64,000 nt of DNA from Winogradskyella sp. (GTDB taxonomy: Bacteria > Bacteroidota > Bacteroidia > Flavobacteriales > Flavobacteriaceae). This document shows positions 44,701 through 53,445 of this stretch, one piece after another (the stretch's first letter is position 1; each line of letters begins with the position of its first letter). Location: positions 549,796 through 613,795 of the forward strand of contig NZ_JABSSU010000003.1 of NCBI RefSeq assembly GCF_013213835.1, in the 5' to 3' direction. The position numbers and the translations under genes are program-made. The notes beneath the pieces were generated by a model, which was not told the origin of the DNA, ran no database searches, and worked only from the letters and a program-made list of their open reading frames with translations.

Positions 44701-45524
44701 TGGCAAAGAAAAATGTAGACGAAATGTCATTTTTAGACCATCTTGAAGATTTAAGATGGCACTTAATTAGAGCAACTTTAGGCATTGTTATTGCTGCTTC
44801 AATCGCAGGTTTCTTTTATAAGTTCATATTCAATGTCATTATTTTCGGGCCAACCGAGATGAGTTTCCCAACGTATAAGTGGCTTTGTAAAATGTCAGAA
44901 CTGATAGGAATGAATGACACCACCTTTTGTGCCGATGAACTGCCGTTTATTATTCAGAATAGGACAGTTGCTGGTCAATTTTCAGCGCACATTTGGACAT
45001 CTATTTATGCTGGCTTCATCATTGCATTTCCTTATGTTTTGTATCAACTTTGGAGCTTTATTAGCCCAGGATTAAGATCTAACGAAAGAAAGAATTCAAG
45101 AGGCTTTTTGATTGTTGCTTCATTCTTATTTTTCCTCGGTGTATTATTTGGTTATTATATAGTTACACCATTGTCTTTAAACTTCCTCGCAAATTATCAA
45201 GTAGCCGATAAAATATCTAACGAATTTGATATTAGCTCTGTAATTGCTTTGGTAAGATCATCATCGCTTGCTTCAGGATTTGTATTTGAGCTGCCAATAA
45301 TCATTTATTTTTTAACTAAAGTTGGACTTGTTACTCCGCAATTTTTAAGAAAATACAGAAAATATGCACTAGTTATTGTATTAATTCTGTCGGCAATAAT
45401 TACACCTCCAGATATTGCGAGTCAAGTGATAGTTGCTATTCCAATATTAATATTATATCAAGTAAGTATATACATATCTGCTATTGTTGTACGAAATCAA
45501 AAAAGAAAAAGAAAAAATGTCTGA
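44700..45524 (+). CDS. tatC: Twin-arginine translocase subunit TatC
   Basis: This six-helix membrane protein recognises twin-arginine signal peptides. It has the N-terminal MSFLDHLEDLRWHLIRA motif, FGPTEMSF, the periplasmic loop and YQLWSFISPGLRSNERK. It overlaps kdsD by one base. A Tat substrate is present in the window (PhoX, start 7824). Confidence 0.96.
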   Translation: MAKKNVDEMSFLDHLEDLRWHLIRATLGIVIAASIAGFFYKFIFNVIIFGPTEMSFPTYKWLCKMSELIGMNDTTFCADELPFIIQNRTVAGQFSAHIWTSIYAGFIIAFPYVLYQLWSFISPGLRSNERKNSRGFLIVASFLFFLGVLFGYYIVTPLSLNFLANYQVADKISNEFDISSVIALVRSSSLASGFVFELPIIIYFLTKVGLVTPQFLRKYRKYALVIVLILSAIITPPDIASQVIVAIPILILYQVSIYISAIVVRNQKRKRKNV

Positions 45525-45864
45525 TCCAGTAAAAGAATTTAATGAGTACCGCACTAAAATGAATGATAAAATTTTAGCGGACAATAATAAAATAGTTAAA
45601 CGCATCTTTAACCTAGATACCAATGCATTTGCTGAAGGTGCTTTAGATAAAAAAACTAAAGAACTTTTAGGGTTAGTAGCCTCTACTGTATTACGATGTG
45701 ATGATTGTGTAAAATACCATTTAGAATCTTCTCATAAAGAAGGTGTTACAAAAGCTGAAGTCAGTGAAGCACTTGGTATTGCTACCCTTATTGGTGGTAC
45801 TATTGTTATACCTCACCTAAGAAGAGCCCACGAATATTGGGAGGCAATTGAAAACCAAGGTTAA
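45517..45864 (+). CDS. Carboxymuconolactone decarboxylase/AhpD-like protein
   Basis: This small helical protein of the CMD superfamily has the peroxidase-type motif CDDCVKYH (CxxCxxxH) near residues 58-65 and the tail IGGTIVIPHLRRA. The CxxC suggests AhpD-like alkylhydroperoxidase or disulfide activity rather than decarboxylation. ATG 45517 (MSDPVKEFNEYR) is chosen; it overlaps the end of tatC by 8 nt. Confidence 0.88.
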   Translation: MSDPVKEFNEYRTKMNDKILADNNKIVKRIFNLDTNAFAEGALDKKTKELLGLVASTVLRCDDCVKYHLESSHKEGVTKAEVSEALGIATLIGGTIVIPHLRRAHEYWEAIENQG

Positions 45865-45936
45865 ACTTTTTATAAAAGAAAGCTAAATCTATCTAATAGA
45901 TATGATTTTGCTATTTTTAGCGTTACAAACGATACT

Positions 45937-46677
45937 ATGAAGCTACGCGCAGAAAATTTAATGAAGTCATACAGCGGCCGAAAGGTTGTAAAGGATGTAT
46001 CACTAGAAGTTAATCAAGGGGAAATTGTAGGTTTACTTGGTCCTAATGGTGCCGGAAAAACGACATCTTTCTATATGATTGTTGGTATTATAAAACCTAA
46101 TGGTGGAAACATTTATTTAGATAATACAAACATTACCAAGTTCCCGATGTATAAGCGCGCACAAAATGGTATTGGTTACTTAGCACAAGAGGCTTCTGTT
46201 TTTAGAAAATTAAGCATCGAGGATAATATTCTTAGTGTTTTGCAACTTACCCAATTGAGTAAAAAAGAACAGCACGAAAAAATGGAATCTCTGATAGAAG
46301 AATTTGGTCTTGGTCATATAAGAACAAATAGAGGAGATCTACTTTCTGGTGGTGAGCGCCGAAGAACAGAGATTGCGCGAGCTTTAGCCACGGATCCTAA
46401 TTTTATCCTATTAGATGAACCATTTGCTGGTGTAGATCCTGTGGCCGTTGAGGACATTCAGCGTATTGTAGCTAAGTTAACTAAAAAAAATATTGGAATT
46501 CTCATCACAGATCATAACGTACAAGAAACACTCGCTATTACAGACAGAACATATCTAATGTTTGAAGGAGGAATTCTTAAAGCAGGTAAGCCTGAAGAAT
46601 TAGCAAGCGATGAAATGGTACGTAAGGTATACCTAGGTCAAAACTTTGAGCTCAGAAAGAAAAAGCTAGAATTTTAA
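45937..46677 (+). CDS. lptB: Lipopolysaccharide export ABC ATPase LptB
   Basis: This ATPase powers lipopolysaccharide transport with LptFG. It has Walker [10 protein letters not shown], signature LSGGERRR, Walker [14 protein letters not shown] and the LptB-typical ending. A -7-like TATTTTTA lies at 45912-45919. It is the last plus-strand gene of the kdsD-tatC block, and its end overlaps a convergent gene by 4 nt. Confidence 0.96.
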   Translation: MKLRAENLMKSYSGRKVVKDVSLEVNQGEIVGLLGPNGAGKTTSFYMIVGIIKPNGGNIYLDNTNITKFPMYKRAQNGIGYLAQEASVFRKLSIEDNILSVLQLTQLSKKEQHEKMESLIEEFGLGHIRTNRGDLLSGGERRRTEIARALATDPNFILLDEPFAGVDPVAVEDIQRIVAKLTKKNIGILITDHNVQETLAITDRTYLMFEGGILKAGKPEELASDEMVRKVYLGQNFELRKKKLEF

Positions 46678-46982
46678 AACGAGTCTTGTTTTTTTAATCT
46701 TTTAAAAACTCTTTTTACACCATAAACAATTACGGTTTGAATCATCAAATTTAGACCACCATAGATCGCCGTAATTAAAACACCTTCACCAGTATAAAAA
46801 GGAAGATTTTTATTAACTAAACTTAATGGAATACTGATAATTGCAATTAAAGTTGAAGTAATATCGGATATACCTGAATCACCCAGAAACAATTCCGCAG
46901 CAACAATTGCAGCATGTATTATTAATAATTGAAAAAAGATTTTAAAAAACTCTTTTAGCTTTCTTTTAGTTCTTCTTCTCAT
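46674..46982 (-). CDS. Small membrane protein of unknown function
   Basis: A 102-residue protein with a very basic start ([13 protein letters not shown]) and three hydrophobic segments (about 14-32, 40-56, 67-85), ending in a basic amphipathic tail. I do not recognise the family. It follows the TerC-family gene by 12 nt and is probably co-transcribed with it. Its stop overlaps the lptB stop. Confidence 0.7.
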   Translation of the reverse strand: MRRRTKRKLKEFFKIFFQLLIIHAAIVAAELFLGDSGISDITSTLIAIISIPLSLVNKNLPFYTGEGVLITAIYGGLNLMIQTVIVYGVKRVFKRLKKQDSF

Positions 46983-46994
46983 GGCTATATGTTT

Positions 46995-47813
46995 TTAAAG
47001 GCTCGCACCGTTAATCTCTTCTTCTTTAATCAATTTTTTCTGATATCGTCCTTGTACAATATCTACTATTACTAAGACAGCAATAACGAAATAAAAGGTT
47101 GTTTTGCTCATAGGAGTAATTTCATTACCAAAAATCCTTAAATGTGCTAAATGTCCACCTTCTGTCACCAACATTATTCCAACAATAAATAAAATAAATA
47201 GACCAAGTACTTCATACATTCTATTTTTAGCTAGAAACACTGAAATTCTATCAGCTAGCAGTAACATTAATAATCCGCTAATTACAATTGCAATTGCCAT
47301 AACAATAAATGCGGTCGTTTCATTTTCTATATCACTTGTGAGTCCTATCGCGGCTAAAATAGAATCAAATGAAAAGACTAAATTCATTATCACAATACTA
47401 AATATAGCTGCATTTGCAGTTTTGCTTCTACTAGATTTCTCATCGGATTCAACATCAACTTCTAAATCCTTAGTAGAAATCATGTGCCAAATTTCTTTTA
47501 AGGCTGTGTAAATTATAAAACCACCACCGAGTAATACAATTATACTGTGACCATTAAACGCAAAGTCAAGCACATCATCAATATGACCAGTTAGAAAAGA
47601 AAATGGTTCTTGAAAAAAATCAATCAATGAAACTAGAAGAAATAACAATACAATTCTTAATCCTATAGCAATAAAAATACCCATTTTACGCACACGCTTA
47701 CGCTCATTTTCAGGTGCTTTTTTAGACTCTAATGAAATGTATAACAAGTTGTCAAAACCCAGCACTGCCTGTAACATCACAAGCATAATTAAGGTAAAAA
47801 TAGCTTCAGCCAT
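46995..47813 (-). CDS. TerC family integral membrane protein
   Basis: TerC proteins are membrane proteins linked to metal (manganese, tellurium) export or to metalation of exported enzymes. Eight or so hydrophobic segments and the family motifs GFDNLLYISLESKKAP and VFSFDSILAAIGLTSD are visible. A cytosolic loop (DLEVDVESDEKSSRSKT) separates the halves. It is 18 nt after pssA. Metal specificity is not known. Confidence 0.9.
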   Translation of the reverse strand: MAEAIFTLIMLVMLQAVLGFDNLLYISLESKKAPENERKRVRKMGIFIAIGLRIVLLFLLVSLIDFFQEPFSFLTGHIDDVLDFAFNGHSIIVLLGGGFIIYTALKEIWHMISTKDLEVDVESDEKSSRSKTANAAIFSIVIMNLVFSFDSILAAIGLTSDIENETTAFIVMAIAIVISGLLMLLLADRISVFLAKNRMYEVLGLFILFIVGIMLVTEGGHLAHLRIFGNEITPMSKTTFYFVIAVLVIVDIVQGRYQKKLIKEEEINGASL

Positions 47814-47831
47814 AGCTTATAATTTGGTGAT

Positions 47832-48590
47832 TTAGTTGATGTTTTTTCTATCTAGAATTGATAATATGATATATAAAGTCATGATAAGAGGAATCGCTGC
47901 AAATTGAAAAACAATTAATGTCACAATGCTTAATAGCATAAATAGATATCTCACCGCATTGTTTTTAAAACCCCAATCTTTAAATTTTAACGCAAATAAT
48001 TTGATGTTAGAATTCAGTAAGTAGCAACTCAATAATGTCAATGCAATTAGAAACCATTTATTAATAATAATGGTATTCATCAAATCACTATTCTGGTACT
48101 CTAAAATTAATGGCAATGATATAATTAACAGCGTATTTGCAGGAACTGGTAACCCTTTAAAATAAGTTTGTTGATCTTCATCTAAATTGAACTTAGCTAA
48201 TCTTAAAGCAGAAGCTAAAGGAATTAAAAGTCCAATTAAAGGTACAACTGATAATTTAAATCCTTGCCAATGAAAAACAGAATTCCAAGTATCTGAATAA
48301 TCATTATACTTTGGTGCATCTACTGTGAGTGACAACAATTGAAACATTATAATGCCTGGCACTACTCCACTAGTAACCAAATCGGCCAACGAATCTAATT
48401 GAATTCCTAATGGACTTTGTACATTTAGTTTCCTAGCTAAAAGACCATCAAAAAAATCGAAGAATATACCTAAAAAAACAAAGAAAGCAGCAACAATGAA
48501 ATTGTTATGAACAGCAAAAACAACTGCAATACAACCTGAAAATAAATTCAGTAAAGTAACAACATTAGGGATATGTCGTTTAATGCTCAT
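47832..48590 (-). CDS. pssA: CDP-diacylglycerol--serine O-phosphatidyltransferase
   Basis: This enzyme makes phosphatidylserine, precursor of phosphatidylethanolamine. The CDP-alcohol phosphotransferase motif DG-x2-AR-x8-G-x3-D-x3-D is intact in FFDGLLARKLNVQSPLGIQL and the following DSLAD. About eight membrane helices are predicted. The decarboxylase gene is not in the window. It is the first gene of a set with terC and the small membrane protein. Confidence 0.93.
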   Translation of the reverse strand: MSIKRHIPNVVTLLNLFSGCIAVVFAVHNNFIVAAFFVFLGIFFDFFDGLLARKLNVQSPLGIQLDSLADLVTSGVVPGIIMFQLLSLTVDAPKYNDYSDTWNSVFHWQGFKLSVVPLIGLLIPLASALRLAKFNLDEDQQTYFKGLPVPANTLLIISLPLILEYQNSDLMNTIIINKWFLIALTLLSCYLLNSNIKLFALKFKDWGFKNNAVRYLFMLLSIVTLIVFQFAAIPLIMTLYIILSILDRKNIN

Positions 48591-48712
48591 GATTAGTTAG
48601 TTTCCGTAAAAATAATAAAGTATTTGAGTTACACTTAAAATAATTGTTCAAATACCTTGAAATAGGACAATAATAAGGACATTTCTAAGTTAAGTATAAA
48701 AAAAATATTGTG

Positions 48713-48720
48713 CATCTTTG
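48713..48720 (+). promoter_or_regulatory. -7 element of the porV2-like gene
   Basis: CATCTTTG matches TAnnTTTG in 7 of 8 positions, 16 nt before the TTG at 48736. This leaves a very short leader and argues for that TTG rather than the one at 48730. Confidence 0.45.
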
Positions 48721-48735
48721 TAAAAAAATTTGCTA

Positions 48736-49806
48736 TTGAAAAATTACCTTGTAGTCTTATTATTTCTTGCTACAATTATATCTAGCGCTCAAACAACAAG
48801 AAAATATTCAAACGAATTTATGAATATTGGTGTTGATGCGGCTGCCTTAGGTATGAGTAATGCTGTAGTGTCTCACACCAATGATGTAAATTCAGGTTAT
48901 TGGAATCCTGCAGGATTAATTCATCTTGAGGATAAACAACTTGCCTTAATGCATTCTAGTTACTTCGCTAACATTGCTAATTATAACTACATTGCTTTTG
49001 GTATGCCAATCGATAAAAAAAGTGCTGTAGGTATATCTATTATAAGATTTGGAGTTGATGACATTTTAGACACCACTCAACTTATTGACGACCAAGGAAA
49101 CATCAATTACGATCGTATAAGCACGTTTTCTACCGCTGATTATGGACTCACATTTTCATATGCTAGAGATTTGCCTTTAGATGGTCTGACTTTTGGCGTA
49201 AACGCTAAAGTGATAAGACGTCTTATAGGAGATTTTGCATCGTCGTGGGGATTTGGCTTAGATGCTGGTATTCAGTTTGAAAATAAAGACGACTGGAAGT
49301 TTGGTATTATGGCAAGAGATATCACCACTACATACAATGCTTGGTCTATTAACGAAGATAAATTTGAACAAATAAGTGGTGCCGTAGATGGTCAAAATCA
49401 AGAGCTTCCTGAAACTACTGAAATCACTATACCAAAGTTAGAAATTGGTATGTCGAAAAGGTGGATTTTTAACTACGACTATTCTTTATTAGCGGCTGCT
49501 AACCTAAATGTTAGGTTCGAACAAAATAACGATATTATTTCTACCTCTTTTGCAAGTATAAATCCTGCAGTAGGATTTGAATTTGGCTATACAGATCTTG
49601 TCTTTTTAAGAGGTGGGCTTGGTAATTTTCAGAATGAATTACAAATAGATAATTCTGAAAATATCACTTTTCAGCCAAACTTTGGTGTTGGTTTTAAATA
49701 CAAAGGAGTTCAAATAGATTATGCGTTTACGGATATTGGTGATCAGAGTGCAGCACTTTACTCTAATGTATTTTCACTAAAAGTAGATTTTAGTATTTTT
49801 AGATAA
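48736..49806 (+). CDS. PorV/PorQ-like type IX secretion protein (PorV2), TTG start
   Basis: This outer-membrane beta-barrel of the PorV/PorQ group takes part in type IX secretion. After a signal peptide (MKNYLVVLLFLATIISSAQ) comes the family pattern DAAALGMSNAVVSHTNDVNS-x-YWNPAGL, then a 14-strand barrel with alternating hydrophobic residues, ending in VDFSIFR. TTG at 48736 is chosen over TTG 48730 from the -7 position. It is close to the PorV2 group rather than PorV itself. It is 9 nt before the Lnb-like gene. Confidence 0.8.
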   Translation: MKNYLVVLLFLATIISSAQTTRKYSNEFMNIGVDAAALGMSNAVVSHTNDVNSGYWNPAGLIHLEDKQLALMHSSYFANIANYNYIAFGMPIDKKSAVGISIIRFGVDDILDTTQLIDDQGNINYDRISTFSTADYGLTFSYARDLPLDGLTFGVNAKVIRRLIGDFASSWGFGLDAGIQFENKDDWKFGIMARDITTTYNAWSINEDKFEQISGAVDGQNQELPETTEITIPKLEIGMSKRWIFNYDYSLLAAANLNVRFEQNNDIISTSFASINPAVGFEFGYTDLVFLRGGLGNFQNELQIDNSENITFQPNFGVGFKYKGVQIDYAFTDIGDQSAALYSNVFSLKVDFSIFR

Positions 49807-49815
49807 TTCTAAAAT

Positions 49816-50985
49816 ATGAAACTTAACGTATCACTTCTTATTGCTTTCTTTACTGTGTGCATGGTAAAGGCGCAAAGTATAACTTTATCAGAACAAGCAG
49901 AAATCTCTGTTTTAACTTTTGGCCCTGGCACATCTCTTAACGATGCCTTTGGCCATAACGCCTTTAGAATTAAAGATCGTACTAACAGAATTGATTTTGT
50001 TTATGGTTATGGTCAATATGATTTTGACGCACCTAACTTTTATCTGAAATTTGCAAGAGGAAAACTCAACTATCTCATAAGCAAACATAAGTACCCTAAC
50101 ATTTATTATCATTATTCTAGTTATGATAGAACTATTGAAGAACAAGTTCTAAACCTATCAGTTACAGAAAAACAAAAACTATTTAATTATTTAGAGCATA
50201 ACTACAGACCTGAAAACCGCGGTTACTTATACGATTTCTTTTTTGACAACTGCGCAACAAGAATCAGAGATGTAGTTCAAATAAACTCAGATAATAAAGT
50301 AAATTATAACTTTGACAATAGCACTCAAGGTAAAACCTTTAGAGACTTAATTTATGAGCATGTAGATAAAAACACTTGGGGAAGCTTTGGTATTGATATT
50401 GCGCTTGGCTCTGTTATTGACAAGGAAGCAACACTATATGAGTACATGTTTTTACCAAAGTATATTTCTAGTTCATTTGAAAATGCAGATTTCAACAACT
50501 CAGAAAAATTAGTAAAAAGTTCTGCCATATTATATCAGAGCCGAAGCACCGACAAAAGCCCTAATTTTTTGTTTAGTCCAATTTTGATATTGGGGTTATT
50601 TTCAGTTTTAATCATTTATATCACTTACAGAGATTTCAAAAAGAAACAAAGAAGTAAATGGTTAGATATAATAATATTTAGTTTAACTGGACTTGTTGGA
50701 CTTGTACTTGTATTATTATGGTTTGCAACAGATCATACAGCGACCGCGTACAACTATAATTTGTTATGGGCTTTTCCTTTTAATTTAATTTTACTAACCC
50801 AGGTCTTCAAACCTAAAGCAAAAAAATGGGTTAAACCATATCTAAAGTTTTTAATAATCATGTTGTGTTTAATGACCATGCATTGGATTCTTGGTGTACA
50901 AGTTTTTGCAATTACCCTTATACCGGTTTTATTGGCTTTAGTAGTGAGGTACGTTTACCTGATTTCTACATTTGAAAAAAGCTAA
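49816..50985 (+). CDS. Lnb/DUF4105-family protein, putative lipoprotein N-acyltransferase
   Basis: A signal peptide (MKLNVSLLIAFFTVCMVKAQ) is followed by an exported domain (about 25-250) of the DUF4105 family, now tied to the lipoprotein N-acyltransferase Lnb of Bacteroides. The expected catalytic residues are visible in FGHNAFRI and FFFDNCATRIRD (His and Cys). The C-terminal part (about 250-389) has four to five membrane helices. Acylation of outer-membrane lipoproteins is inferred from the family. It follows the PorV2-like gene by 9 nt. Confidence 0.75.
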   Translation: MKLNVSLLIAFFTVCMVKAQSITLSEQAEISVLTFGPGTSLNDAFGHNAFRIKDRTNRIDFVYGYGQYDFDAPNFYLKFARGKLNYLISKHKYPNIYYHYSSYDRTIEEQVLNLSVTEKQKLFNYLEHNYRPENRGYLYDFFFDNCATRIRDVVQINSDNKVNYNFDNSTQGKTFRDLIYEHVDKNTWGSFGIDIALGSVIDKEATLYEYMFLPKYISSSFENADFNNSEKLVKSSAILYQSRSTDKSPNFLFSPILILGLFSVLIIYITYRDFKKKQRSKWLDIIIFSLTGLVGLVLVLLWFATDHTATAYNYNLLWAFPFNLILLTQVFKPKAKKWVKPYLKFLIIMLCLMTMHWILGVQVFAITLIPVLLALVVRYVYLISTFEKS

Positions 50986-50988
50986 TTT

Positions 50989-52383
50989 TTACTGTCCACG
51001 ATAATACAAGATTGTACTTAAGGTTTTTAAACAGATATTAAAATCTAGAAAAACACTACGATGCTTAATGTAGTACAAATCGTATTGTAATTTTGTAAGA
51101 CTATCATCAATTGAAGAACCGTATCTCGTATTAACTTGTGCCCATCCTGTTAAACCAGGTTTAATAACATGCCTAGTTTCGTAAAAAGGGATAATTCTGG
51201 ATAGCTCATTCACAAAAAATGGTCGTTCTGGTCGAGGGCCAATCACACTCATCTCACCTTTTAAGACATTATAAAATTGGGGAATTTCATCTAAACGTGT
51301 GCGTCTCAAAAAATTGCCAAAAGCAGTTATCCGCTTGTCACCTTTTGTTGCCCATTTAATACCATCAACTTCGGCATTAACCACCATTGTTCTGAGCTTC
51401 ACTATTTTAATCTTTTTTCCATTTCTACCAACGCGTTCTTGGGTGTAGAATAAAGGACCTCTATTTCCTATTAAATTCCCAATTAATATTAATGGAGACA
51501 CAAGTAAGCCAAAAGTTAAACCAATAACTGCAGAAATAATGTCAAAAGTCCTGTGAAAAAAAATGTAAAGCTTGTTTTCGGTATAGCGACTAAATGGGAA
51601 ATACTTATAAAAATCTTTTCCTACAAATTGTACTGGTACACGTTTTAAAAGCTCTTCATACACCTGTGTGTAATCTCGTATCTTAAATCCTCTTTCCATT
51701 AGTAAAATCAAATCATGATAAATCTCAGTTATAATAGATTCCGCATTTATATTAGCTACAATAATCTCAGATATTCTTTCTTCTTCAATGACATTAAGGA
51801 ACTCTTCGGCTTCAAACTCTTTTAAACCTTTAAATTTTATGGCATCGTCATCAACCTCTTCGCTATTAATAAAACCTACGATTTTATGATTTGGATCTTT
51901 CTTACCAAGCGCTTCAATTAAACTCTCTACATTAGAAACTTCAGCAACTAGTAATATTCTTTTATAAAATCTTGCAGATTCTATAAGCTGTGTGTATATA
52001 ATACGCCAAAGCAGCAAGGACACTATTAATGATAGATAGAAAAATAAGATTTGGATTCTTTGTTCTGGTAATACTGGTGACAAAAATGGTGTAAACAAAT
52101 AAAACAACACCACTGTTGAGGTAGTTAGAACAATGTTTCTAAAGGTTGTATCTAACTTACTTGCTTGTTGTAAATCATACAGCTCAAATACGGTTCCGAA
52201 AACGGTAAAATACACAAACAATAAAAGTAAGGGGACAGCATTTTCTTTGCTTAATATGATATAATCGAAATCTAAGAATAAATTTAAGGCGTAAAGTCCT
52301 AAGAAGACCATTAATAAGTCTAAAGACCTTAGAAGTACCTTTCGTTCAGATACCTCAAAGTGAATACCTTTTTTATGTCGCAT
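50989..52383 (-). CDS. Polyprenyl-phosphate sugar-1-phosphate transferase (WcaJ/WbaP type)
   Basis: This initiates surface polysaccharide synthesis by putting a sugar phosphate on undecaprenyl phosphate. Four N-terminal membrane helices, a CoA-binding-like domain (about 140-230, KRILLVAEVSNVESLIEAL), another helix (about 275-300) and the catalytic domain with GPLFYTQERVGRNGK, KLRTM, RLDEIPQFYNVL and GEMSVIGPRPERP are visible. The sugar is unknown. It is the last gene of the cluster in this window, 3 nt from the convergent Lnb-like gene. Confidence 0.93.
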   Translation of the reverse strand: MRHKKGIHFEVSERKVLLRSLDLLMVFLGLYALNLFLDFDYIILSKENAVPLLLLFVYFTVFGTVFELYDLQQASKLDTTFRNIVLTTSTVVLFYLFTPFLSPVLPEQRIQILFFYLSLIVSLLLWRIIYTQLIESARFYKRILLVAEVSNVESLIEALGKKDPNHKIVGFINSEEVDDDAIKFKGLKEFEAEEFLNVIEEERISEIIVANINAESIITEIYHDLILLMERGFKIRDYTQVYEELLKRVPVQFVGKDFYKYFPFSRYTENKLYIFFHRTFDIISAVIGLTFGLLVSPLILIGNLIGNRGPLFYTQERVGRNGKKIKIVKLRTMVVNAEVDGIKWATKGDKRITAFGNFLRRTRLDEIPQFYNVLKGEMSVIGPRPERPFFVNELSRIIPFYETRHVIKPGLTGWAQVNTRYGSSIDDSLTKLQYDLYYIKHRSVFLDFNICLKTLSTILYYRGQ

Positions 52384-52437
52384 TAGTAAGGGATGGGTTT
52401 GCGTAAATATAAAAAGACTTTAGCTTTTAACTAAATT

Positions 52438-53445
52438 TTATCTTAGAAGAGATTCCCATTTTGGTTTAACAACATTCCAATCAAAATTTTCTGCTTTTTT
52501 TCTCGAATTGTTTATCAGTTTTTCTCGTAGTGACTTATTTTCTTGAAGTTTTATAATTTCTGAAACCAATTCATTTACAGCATTAGGCGACACAAGTAAA
52601 GCTTCTTCATTTTGAGATACTAAAAATGGAATACCACCAACATCTGTGCTGACAATTGGCAACCCTAAAGCCATCGCTTCTATAATACTAACAGGAGTGT
52701 TATCAAAGTTTGTAGTATTAATAAAAACATTATGAGTATGAGACAACTCAATCCATTCTTCTTTAGATAGTTTCCCTGTAAAATTAACTTCTACCCCATT
52801 TTCCTTGGCATACTTTTTAGTTTCTTGTAATGAGCCATCAACTTCTGGTCCAACCATAGTTAAAGAAGCTTTGTAACCTTGATTCAATAAACTTTTTAAT
52901 ACTGATACGGCTAGTTTTGGATTATAAATTGAAGAGAATGACCTTACCCATAACAATTTAATCTGGTCTATAGAACGATTAGAAAAGGGATATTTTTCAA
53001 TTTCTATAAAATTAGATATGTATAAAACTTCTTTATAACCAAAGTCTTCAAATGTAGATTTTAAAAAGTTTGAAGGTGCTACTAATTTGTAGGCATTCTT
53101 AAAAACTGAAGCACTCATCTTAGGATTGTTTTTTAAACGCGACTCTAGATTACCACCATGTAAAATCGGAATATATTTAAGTTCCAAAAACCTACACAAC
53201 TGACTTATAATGTATGCATAATAAAAATTAAAAGTACTGTAGGTATCTATTAACACATAATCTGTATGAGTTATATTTTTAAAAACCAGCCACACCATAT
53301 CTAATAACCTTAAAACTTTATTAGACTTTTGAGATGCTATCTTAATTGAACAAAACTCACCTAACCGTTCACCTAAGGTCTCTATAGTTGTAATGGTTTT
53401 ACCTGTGCTCGATAAGGCGTTTCCTATGTACAGAACGTTTTTCAT
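52438..53445 (-). CDS. GT4-type (GT-B) glycosyltransferase
   Basis: The C-terminal half is a GT4 nucleotide-sugar domain with the E-x7-E-like stretch TTNFDNTPVSIIEAMALGLP and the downstream VSTDVGGIPF. The N-terminal half has a Rossmann-like GNALSSTGKT loop. The start at 53445 lies 47 nt inside the end of the upstream O-antigen ligase gene. Acceptor and donor are unknown. Confidence 0.85.
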   Translation of the reverse strand: MKNVLYIGNALSSTGKTITTIETLGERLGEFCSIKIASQKSNKVLRLLDMVWLVFKNITHTDYVLIDTYSTFNFYYAYIISQLCRFLELKYIPILHGGNLESRLKNNPKMSASVFKNAYKLVAPSNFLKSTFEDFGYKEVLYISNFIEIEKYPFSNRSIDQIKLLWVRSFSSIYNPKLAVSVLKSLLNQGYKASLTMVGPEVDGSLQETKKYAKENGVEVNFTGKLSKEEWIELSHTHNVFINTTNFDNTPVSIIEAMALGLPIVSTDVGGIPFLVSQNEEALLVSPNAVNELVSEIIKLQENKSLREKLINNSRKKAENFDWNVVKPKWESLLR

